Shown: positions 54,827 through 64,000 of the stretch, one piece after another
Numbering within the stretch: the first letter of the stretch is position 1
Layout: every line of letters begins with the position of its first letter
NCBI RefSeq assembly: GCF_001431465.1
Contig: NZ_LDJJ01000013.1
Coordinates: forward strand, 1 to 64,000
DNA: 64,000 nucleotides
From: Stenotrophomonas terrae
Lineage (GTDB): Bacteria; Pseudomonadota; Gammaproteobacteria; Xanthomonadales; Xanthomonadaceae
Reading direction: 5' to 3'
The notes under the pieces: model-generated
What the model was told of the DNA's origin: nothing
Databases searched by the model: none
The model's input: only the letters and a program-made list of their open reading frames with translations
Made by a program: the position numbers and the translations under genes

Positions 54827-54886
54827 AGCAGCAGAACTCGATGAATTAAGGGGAACGATTATAGAGAACCTGGCCGCCGCCGGCAT

Positions 54887-55591
54887 TCACACTGCCGCAG
54901 CGCTGCCATAAAGGCCTTGCGCAAGGATGTACTCCGCCACCGCCGAAGGCAACAAATCGCGCCATTGGCCGCCATTGGCGATCAGCGCGCGCAATGCGGT
55001 GGCCGATTCGGCATGCAGCGGCTGCCGCAGCCGCCAGACCCGCCCCGCCGGGGCATCGGCCAGGGTGTGCACCGATTGCGCCCAGGCGCCCTGCAGGCGC
55101 AGTGCCAGCGCTTCCGGCAGGGGGCCATCCAGGCCGCTGCCGGGGCGTTCAGCCACCACGATATGCGCAAGATCGAGCAGGTGTTCCCATTCATGCCAGC
55201 TCGGCAGGCCGAGCAGGCTGTCGGCCCCCATCAGCATTGCCAGCGGACGCTGCGGGCCGATCTGGGCGCGGATCTCGCGCAGGGTGTCGACCGTCCAGGA
55301 CGGTACGCCCGGCTGCCGCACGGCACGCTGCAGCTCCCGGGTATCCACCTGCAGCATGGCCTCGCCAGCGACCGCCAGCTCCAGCATGCGCGCGCGTTGG
55401 GCGGCATTGGCACCAGGCGGCGCACGATGCGGCGGATCGGCAGCAGGCATCAGGTGTACCGGCACCTGCAGCTCGGCGGCCGCGCAGCGGGCGATGGCCA
55501 GGTGGCCGTTGTGCACGGGGTCGAAGGTGCCGCCGTATAGCAGCCACAGGCCCTGCTGCCCGGCAGCGGCCGCCAGCGGCGGCCCGGCCAC
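54887..55591 (-). CDS. nadD: Nicotinate-nucleotide adenylyltransferase
   Basis: Makes nicotinate adenine dinucleotide in NAD synthesis; 234 residues from the GTG at 55591, one base after the holA stop. The nucleotide-binding LYGGTFDPVHNGHLAIA (with the HNGH variant of HxGH) is near the N-terminus. Later MGADSLLGLPSWHEW is also typical. The GTG at 55606, which overlaps holA, is another possible start. Confidence 0.93.
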   Translation of the reverse strand: MAGPPLAAAAGQQGLWLLYGGTFDPVHNGHLAIARCAAAELQVPVHLMPAADPPHRAPPGANAAQRARMLELAVAGEAMLQVDTRELQRAVRQPGVPSWTVDTLREIRAQIGPQRPLAMLMGADSLLGLPSWHEWEHLLDLAHIVVAERPGSGLDGPLPEALALRLQGAWAQSVHTLADAPAGRVWRLRQPLHAESATALRALIANGGQWRDLLPSAVAEYILAQGLYGSAAAV

Positions 55592-55592
55592 G

Positions 55593-56636
55593 TCAGCGCA
55601 CGCCACGGACAAGCAGGCGCACCGCGCGGGCTTCGGCCAAGGCGACCAGCAAACGCTCCAGGGCCAGCCAGGGATCACCCTCGGCGCGCCCCTTGGCCAT
55701 GCGGTCCACCTGCGAGGCCTCGGCGACGAAGCGCTCCCAGCGGCGCGGATCGGGGTGTCGCTGCAGCGCCCGCTTGAACGGCGCCTGGCGTGATTCCCAG
55801 ATGCCCTTGGATTTCATTTCCGCGCCCAGGTTGCCGCCACTGGCCTGTACCCGCGCCAGCCCGGCGGTGATCAGCAGCTCGCGGATCAGGATCGGCATCA
55901 AGGCGGCCACCGCCTCGCCTTCGGCGCGCAGGCCCGCCAACATCCGCAGCACGGCCTGCGCCTGCCCGGAGAACGCGGCATCGCTGAGCCTGAAAACATC
56001 GTAACGGGCGGCATCGGCCACCAGCGATTCCATCTTGGCGACATCCAGCGGTTGGCCGTCGGCCAGCAGCGCCAGCTTGTCGATCTCCTGTGCGGCGGCC
56101 AGCAGATTGCCTTCGACCCGCTCACTCAACCGCTGCACGGCAGCCGGATCGGCGCGCAAGCCCTTGCTGCGCAGGCGCCGTTCGATCCAGTCGGCCAGCT
56201 CGTGCGGCTTGATTGCCCAGGCCACCGACAGCACACCGGCCTTGTTGACCGCTTCGGCCCACTTGCCCTGGTGTGCCTTGCTCCATTCGCCGGCGGTGAT
56301 CAGCAGCACCACGTCCGGCGCCGGCCGCGCACAGAAGTCGCTGATCACCTCGGCACCTTCCTTGCCCGGCTTGCCATTGGGCAGGCGCACCTCGACCAGA
56401 CGGCGGGCGCTGAACAGGCTGGGCGCATTGAAGCTGGAGGACAGCTGCCCCCAGTCGAAATCGCGGCCATCGGCATCGAATACTTCGCGCTCACCAATCC
56501 CGTCGGCACGCGCCTTGGCACGCACCGCGTCGGCGGCTTCAATCACCCGCAACAGTTCGGGACCGGCAATCAGGTACACCGGCGCCAAGGGCTGGGCGCT
56601 TATCTGGCTGGCCAGCTGTTCCGGTCGCAGTTCCAT
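55593..56636 (-). CDS. holA: DNA polymerase III subunit delta
   Basis: A 347-residue subunit of the clamp loader that opens the beta clamp. The start MELRPEQLASQISAQPLAPV and YLIAGPELLRVIEAADAVR match HolA. Later SERVEGNLLAAAQEIDKLAL is the family hallmark. It lies between lptE and nadD, the standard order in this group. Confidence 0.94.
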   Translation of the reverse strand: MELRPEQLASQISAQPLAPVYLIAGPELLRVIEAADAVRAKARADGIGEREVFDADGRDFDWGQLSSSFNAPSLFSARRLVEVRLPNGKPGKEGAEVISDFCARPAPDVVLLITAGEWSKAHQGKWAEAVNKAGVLSVAWAIKPHELADWIERRLRSKGLRADPAAVQRLSERVEGNLLAAAQEIDKLALLADGQPLDVAKMESLVADAARYDVFRLSDAAFSGQAQAVLRMLAGLRAEGEAVAALMPILIRELLITAGLARVQASGGNLGAEMKSKGIWESRQAPFKRALQRHPDPRRWERFVAEASQVDRMAKGRAEGDPWLALERLLVALAEARAVRLLVRGVR

Positions 56637-56679
56637 CGTTCAGGCCTGCTGCGGCTGCGCAGCACCCAGCGGCGCCAAC

Positions 56680-57282
56680 TCAGCGCACTCCGCCTGCAGC
56701 ATCGGGCTTGGGCTCGGGCGCGGCAGCACCCTCCGCCGGCACCGGGGCGTGCAGGGCTTTCTCCAGATCGGCGCGGACCACGCTGTCGATGCGGCGCAGG
56801 ATCGATGCCGACATTTCGCGGCGCAGTTCATCAGCCAGGATTTCGCGCTCGGTGGTGGTGCCGGTGGCGTCCTGCGGCGGCGACACGTAGTCACGCGACA
56901 GCTCCACCGCCTGTTCCGGCACGATCACGCTGCCATCGGGGCGGGTGAACATGAACACCACTGCGTAGCGCAGGCTGTATTCCTGGGCACGGCCCTGGGC
57001 GTCGATGGCGATGGGCAGGTCACCCCAGCGCTCGGAACGGATCTGCAGGCGCGCAGCACCGGACGGCTCGCCGGCGGCAGCCAGGGTGTCGCCATCTTCA
57101 AGCACCGTCGCGCCGGAGGCGCGCAGGCCACGGTTGAGGAATTTGACCAACTCGCTGTAACGCACCGCTGAATCCACCTGCACCGCCGGCATATCGGCAG
57201 GCAGCGCGAGCTTGTTACGCAGATGGAAGCCGCAACCGGTGAGGCTGGCGGCGAGAATCAGGGCAGTCAGGTATCGAGTCAT
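56680..57282 (-). CDS. lptE: LPS-assembly lipoprotein LptE
   Basis: A 200-residue outer-membrane lipoprotein that plugs LptD for lipopolysaccharide export. The lipobox SLTGC is near residue 16, followed by GFHLRNKLALPADM, typical of LptE. Later TRPDGSVIVPEQAVELSRDY fits the family. The C-terminal tail is Pro/Ala-rich. The ATG at 57282 places the signal peptide correctly. It lies 91 bases after leuS. Confidence 0.92.
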   Translation of the reverse strand: MTRYLTALILAASLTGCGFHLRNKLALPADMPAVQVDSAVRYSELVKFLNRGLRASGATVLEDGDTLAAAGEPSGAARLQIRSERWGDLPIAIDAQGRAQEYSLRYAVVFMFTRPDGSVIVPEQAVELSRDYVSPPQDATGTTTEREILADELRREMSASILRRIDSVVRADLEKALHAPVPAEGAAAPEPKPDAAGGVR

Positions 57283-57373
57283 GCACACAGTCTGGAGGAG
57301 CCGGCCGGGGGCGGCAACAGGCAGCAAGCCTGCCTGATGCCGCGTGAACAGCGCTTGAGATACCCGCTGCGGC

Positions 57374-60061
<2,688 letters not shown>

Positions 60062-60219
60062 TCATTGCACTCCAATCCGGCCGCAGACCAGCACCCAGCA
60101 ACCCCCGCAGGTTATTGAAATATAGAGCTTTTAAAAAAACAGACGTTTCCCGAAACACCATTACCCGGCTTGCTTGCGCGTGCCCTGCCCTGCAATTGCC
60201 GCGGTTGCACCCGCGCAAC

Positions 60220-60825
60220 TCAGCTGCGCGGCGGCGCCAACCGGGCCGCGCCCGCCAGCCATATCAGCCAGGCCAGGAAAGCCAAACGCTGTGCCATTGC
60301 CACCGGCATGGCGACTTCGAACAGGAAAGCACTACAGACCACCCACAGCGCACAGACCAGGGTCAGCGTCGACAGGGGCCGCCACGCACTCGCCTTGCTG
60401 GCACCGAAACGCAGGGCGATGGCGGCCGCGCTGAACGCCAACAACCACAACAGCCAGGCACTGGCATGGAACTGGCTGGCGCGGTTCTCGATATCGTCCA
60501 CATCCAGCGGGAACAAGCCCATCGCGGCAAAGGCGATGGCCGCCAGCAACAACATCTGCCCGCCGACCCGCAACGGGCGCGGCGCTGCCGCCGGCATGCG
60601 CAGGATCAGATCCAGTGCAGCAATCGCCGCCAGCAGGCCCGGCAAGACGAAGCCCAGCAGGCTGAATGCCATGCCGCCGGAAATACCGCGCGCACCCAGC
60701 AATGACACCGGATGCAGCAACTGGTCATAGCCGTGCAGCCGTGCGCCGAACACCACCACCGCCACGATGAAAACCACGGCCGCCAGCGGCCCGGCCCAGC
60801 TTGTCAGCTTGTTCTGTTTCAACAC
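60220..60825 (-). CDS. DUF998 family membrane protein
   Basis: A 201-residue protein with about six hydrophobic helices. The first helix reads LAAVVFIVAVVVFGARLHGY and is followed by PVSLLGARG, then GLFPLD, matching the DUF998 pattern (HPVS...LGxxG, GxFPxD). The function is unknown. GTG at 60825 or TTG at 60822 are possible starts. It lies between leuS and the OmpA-family lipoprotein gene. Confidence 0.82.
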   Translation of the reverse strand: MLKQNKLTSWAGPLAAVVFIVAVVVFGARLHGYDQLLHPVSLLGARGISGGMAFSLLGFVLPGLLAAIAALDLILRMPAAAPRPLRVGGQMLLLAAIAFAAMGLFPLDVDDIENRASQFHASAWLLWLLAFSAAAIALRFGASKASAWRPLSTLTLVCALWVVCSAFLFEVAMPVAMAQRLAFLAWLIWLAGAARLAPPRS

Positions 60826-60930
60826 CGCACACCCTGCCCCGCTTTGGCCGGGGCACAACTGCCACGACTACCGGCGGCCATTGTGAGGGCAGCGGGCGAC
60901 ATTCGCATTCCCCGCGAACCTCCTCGCGGT

Positions 60931-61710
60931 TCAGCCGCCCATTGCGGCAATCTCCACCCGCCGGTTCGGTGCCAGGCAGTCCACCAGCGCTGCCCCGCTG
61001 ACCTGCTCACAAGCCACCAGTGCAGCGCTGTTGCCGCGGCCCTCGGCGTGCAGCGACGCTGCCGGAATACCGCGCTCGACCAGGTAGTTGCGTACGCTCT
61101 GCGCGCGGCGCCGCGACAGCTCCAGGTTGTAGGCATCGCTGCCGATGCGATCGGTGTAACCGATGATGGTGAGCGAGGCCTGCGCGGCACGGTCTGTGAG
61201 CTGCTGCAGAAGCTCGTCCAGTCGAGCGCGGCCAGCAGCCGACAGATTGGCGCTGTCGAAAGCGAACAGGGCATCGGCCGAAATCCGCAACGGCGCGACT
61301 ACCTCTGCCGGCGGCGGAGGCGGTGGTGGCGCGGGGGGAGCGGGAGCCGGCTCCAGCAAAGCGGCACAGCTTGCTGGTTGCCACGCCTGGCCGTTGGCAA
61401 CGCCGTCCGCGTCAAACCGGACCTGGAACTGGCATCGAATCGGCTCGGCCCCAACCGAACGCCGAAAATTGAATACGTAGTTCCACTCCCGCACCCCCCA
61501 CAAACCTTCATTGAACTGCGGTGTCCCCAACAGGGTCTGGATCTGGCGCTTGTTCATGCCCGGCGCGTACTGCCGCAGGTTGTCCAGGTTCACGTAGGTG
61601 CCCCCGGCCGGGTAGGCGTGCGCCGGGTTCGGAAATTCTTCGCGTACCTGGCCCTTGCCACAGGCGGTCAGGGTTGCCAGCAAAGCCAGCACGGTCCATT
61701 TGGTGTTCAT
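60931..61710 (-). CDS. tpgA: OmpA/SmpA lipoprotein, TpgA type
   Basis: A 259-residue outer-membrane lipoprotein (lipobox LTAC, Cys17). Residues about 35-105 are an SmpA/OmlA-BamE domain (YAPGMNKRQIQTLLGTPQFN, then WNYVFNF). A Pro-rich linker follows (APAPPAPPPPPPPAEVV). Residues about 140-259 are an OmpA-like peptidoglycan-binding domain (IIGYTDRIGSDAYNLELSRR). This layout is that of TpgA, the peptidoglycan-binding partner encoded after the Acinetobacter Ata adhesin. Here it also follows a trimeric adhesin gene in the same direction. Confidence 0.83.
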   Translation of the reverse strand: MNTKWTVLALLATLTACGKGQVREEFPNPAHAYPAGGTYVNLDNLRQYAPGMNKRQIQTLLGTPQFNEGLWGVREWNYVFNFRRSVGAEPIRCQFQVRFDADGVANGQAWQPASCAALLEPAPAPPAPPPPPPPAEVVAPLRISADALFAFDSANLSAAGRARLDELLQQLTDRAAQASLTIIGYTDRIGSDAYNLELSRRRAQSVRNYLVERGIPAASLHAEGRGNSAALVACEQVSGAALVDCLAPNRRVEIAAMGG

Positions 61711-61765
61711 AGCGTCCTCGATGCATAACCATGGTTGCCCAGCTGCTACTTGCTGCTGCCCGTGA

Positions 61766-64000
61766 TCACCACTGGAAGCCAGCCCCCACGGTCACCCCGC
61801 CGTCGCCGCGGGTATTGGCCGAACCGCTGAGCTTGTAGATCCAGCGGCCGCCATCGGTGACACCAGACACACCCACCGCCATGCTCGACTCGCCGTGGAA
61901 GGTGCTGGCCGCCATCGAGGCCATGCGCCGACCTGCCTCGGTCGGCTGCGGCAGGCCAGCCATGGCCATCGCCGAAGCGACACCGGCCGAAGCGCGGTCA
62001 TCGATCCGCTTCATGTCGCGGCTGACGTCGTTGAAACGTTGATCGGTGTAGTTCTTCGACCAGTCCATGACATCCCCCATGCCCTTGTTGAGTTGCGCCA
62101 CGTTGACCGCATCGGTCGGTGCCACGCCGGCACCCACGTTGTGGATCACGGTGCTGGTGCCCGGGCGGCCCATCGTCACGCTGCTGTAGTTGGTGCTGCC
62201 ATCGGTGTTCTGGTCATAGCGCACCGTGCCCTGCTGCGAGGCCTGCAACTGGCGCAGGTTCACCGCATCGGTGGCCTCGCTGCCGTCGCCGACATTGCTG
62301 ATCTGGCGCTCGGCACCGGCCGCACCGACCGACACGGTGTTGGCACGGTTGGCCACCGAGCCGGCACCCAGGGCCACGCTGCCGGCTGCCGACGCATTGG
62401 CGCCATCACCGATGGCCACTGCCTGGTTGCCACTGGCGGTTGCCTGCGGGCCCGCAGCCACGCTGTCCTGGCCGGTAGCCGAGGCCGCCGGCTTGGTCGA
62501 ATTGACCGCGAAGTAGGCGTTGCCGGCGCCGCCGTTCTGGATGTTGTCGATGCGGTTGTTGACGTTGACGATGGAGCTATCCATTGCCGCAAAAGCGTCG
62601 GTGACATTGCCGAACGTCTGCTGGGTGGCAGCGCCGCCACTGTTGATCGAGGTGATGTTGAAGCTGGCTGCGCTCCACTGCCCGGTGCTGCTGTTGTATT
62701 GCAGGGTGCCGCCGATGGTCGAGGCCAGCGCGGCGTTGGTGGTTGCCAGCTGGCCGCCGTTGATCGCATCGAGGCTGCCGCTGACAACACTGCCATTGGC
62801 AACATTGCCCAAGGCCACCGCTGCGCCACTGCCATCGCCGCTCAGGCGGACCTGGTTGGTGGGATTACCCGCGCCATCTGCGGTGTACAGCACCGCCAAG
62901 GGATCACTTCCGCCGGGGACGCTGCGCGGCAACAGGTTGCTCAGATTCAGCAGCGAATCACTGATCGAGCTGAAAGCGTTGCCGATGTTTGCATACGGCT
63001 GCAGCGTTGCCGTGCCCAGTACGCCAATGCTGTTGATCTGGTAATTCGGCGCAGCGAGCACGCCGCCAGTGAAGCTTGCGCCGCCCCCCAGAGTGGTCGC
63101 CATCGAGCTACCCAGTGCGAACAGCTGCCCCCCATTGACCGCCTCCATGCCGCCCGCCGCGACCGCGCCGGCAGCAACATTGGCCAGCACGGTGCCATTG
63201 GCCGCCTGGCCGCCACCGAGCGTGACCTTGCTGTAGTTGACGACGCCATTGGCATCCTCGTCATAAACCACTGCGGCCAACCCGAGATCATCGATCTGAT
63301 CCAATGCGCCGCGCAGCTGTTTGACGTTCACCGCATCGGTGTCCAGGCTGCCGGCGGCGACATGGGTGATCTGGCGTTCGCGTCCGGTCGAGCCCACCGC
63401 CACTTCGCCGATCGAGGTCTGTGCGGTGGTCAGGCCGAAGGCGGCGTAATTGTCCTGGCCACCGCGCGCGGCATCGGACTTGTAGCCCAGGGCAACGCTG
63501 TTGGCCTTGTCCGAGGTTGCCCCGGCACCGAGCAGGGTCTGCGCATTGGCCGTGCCCTTGGCACTGTCCCCCACCACCACCGAGTGACCTTGGCGCGCGT
63601 CGTAATCGGCAGTGGGAACGCCGGTCTTGCCGCCGGTGGCGTCGACGAACACCTGGTCGGCGGTCTGTGCGGCCAACCGATGCTCGGCATTGCTGCCGAT
63701 CACCACTTCCTTGGACCCATTGGCAAAGGCGCCATCGCCGATCAACACCTGATAGTCCTGCGCAGCCGGCACTGCCCAGCATTTGACCTGGGCCACACCG
63801 AGCAGGTCCAGGCAGTCCGAAGCCCAGGCCGGCGCGCCGTCGGGCAGCACCAGTCCCAGCAGGCCGCCCGGGTCGCCGTTATTGATGTTGGTGATGTAGC
63901 TGTCGGAAGTGACACCGCCGATCAGGGTCAGGTGCGAGTTGCTGCCGGTGGCCAGGCCTCCCAGGCCATCCAACACTTCACCGACCGGACTGAGATTCAC
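61766..64000 (-). CDS. Trimeric autotransporter adhesin (YadA family), N-terminus outside the window
   Basis: The last 744 residues of a trimeric autotransporter; the start lies beyond the window. Head repeats with the SVALGYKSDA and SVALGAGSVA pattern are followed by neck motifs such as RQITHVAAGSLDTDAVNVKQ and RQISNVGDGSEATDAVNLRQ. A coiled-coil stalk is followed by a YadA anchor domain of about 70-90 residues ending GGVTVGAGFQW. It should form a trimer on the surface and bind host matrix or other cells. It lies 55 bases before the TpgA-type gene. Confidence 0.92.
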   Translation of the reverse strand: MNLSPVGEVLDGLGGLATGSNSHLTLIGGVTSDSYITNINNGDPGGLLGLVLPDGAPAWASDCLDLLGVAQVKCWAVPAAQDYQVLIGDGAFANGSKEVVIGSNAEHRLAAQTADQVFVDATGGKTGVPTADYDARQGHSVVVGDSAKGTANAQTLLGAGATSDKANSVALGYKSDAARGGQDNYAAFGLTTAQTSIGEVAVGSTGRERQITHVAAGSLDTDAVNVKQLRGALDQIDDLGLAAVVYDEDANGVVNYSKVTLGGGQAANGTVLANVAAGAVAAGGMEAVNGGQLFALGSSMATTLGGGASFTGGVLAAPNYQINSIGVLGTATLQPYANIGNAFSSISDSLLNLSNLLPRSVPGGSDPLAVLYTADGAGNPTNQVRLSGDGSGAAVALGNVANGSVVSGSLDAINGGQLATTNAALASTIGGTLQYNSSTGQWSAASFNITSINSGGAATQQTFGNVTDAFAAMDSSIVNVNNRIDNIQNGGAGNAYFAVNSTKPAASATGQDSVAAGPQATASGNQAVAIGDGANASAAGSVALGAGSVANRANTVSVGAAGAERQISNVGDGSEATDAVNLRQLQASQQGTVRYDQNTDGSTNYSSVTMGRPGTSTVIHNVGAGVAPTDAVNVAQLNKGMGDVMDWSKNYTDQRFNDVSRDMKRIDDRASAGVASAMAMAGLPQPTEAGRRMASMAASTFHGESSMAVGVSGVTDGGRWIYKLSGSANTRGDGGVTVGAGFQW

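Overview
This window looks like chromosome from a high-GC gammaproteobacterium of the Xanthomonadaceae (Lysobacteraceae), most likely Stenotrophomonas or a close relative. The evidence is the dense GTAG/GTGG-headed palindromic repeats of the SMAG/REP type, the gene order leuS-lptE-holA-nadD-rsfS-rlmH, maf-rng-yhdP-tldD and divergent pmbA/darP, and many long TonB-dependent receptors. The species cannot be fixed from the sequence alone. All product names rest on motif recognition by eye; no database search was run.

Layout. 1-3000: dienelactone hydrolase, HIT protein and a small membrane protein on +, then dcd and mrp on -. 3000-9600: a TonB-dependent receptor converges on a TPR-sulfotransferase gene that is coupled to a PYROXD2-like flavoprotein. 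9700-14200: two tandem M13 metallopeptidase genes, the second with a broken zinc motif. 14300-21300: rhomboid protease, EamA permease and alkyltransferase-like protein, a DUF418/DadA/glutathione reductase operon, and slyD. 21400-22800: two NlpC/P60 cell-wall hydrolases. 22976-30100: the most interesting block, a sigma-54 activator gene that converges on a six-gene operon read as a Fap-type functional amyloid system (fapA-F order). The operon is preceded by a near-consensus -24/-12 promoter. 30600-37500: dicarboxylate symporter, PhoA-type alkaline phosphatase with a WG-repeat protein, tilS, xseB, ispA and a DUF4870 protein. 37600-47400: pmbA, darP, tldD, yhdP, rng and maf. 47500-53700: SIMPL protein, TonB, a TonB-dependent receptor and a HEAT-like protein. 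53760-60000: tRNA-Asn, then the rlmH to leuS block. 60200-64000: DUF998 protein, an OmpA/SmpA lipoprotein of the TpgA type, and the C-terminal part of a trimeric autotransporter adhesin cut by the window edge.

How the parts work together. Much of the accessory content concerns the cell surface. The amyloid operon has fibre subunits with shared imperfect repeats, a periplasmic C39 protease and a coiled-coil-plus-barrel outer-membrane exporter. The adhesin/TpgA pair, two TonB-dependent receptors and one TonB add adhesion and uptake. The housekeeping part covers tRNA charging, ribosome maturation, NAD and isoprenoid synthesis, and the TldD/PmbA protease. Intergenic spaces are rich in paired palindromic repeats, and most transcription units end in clear hairpin terminators.
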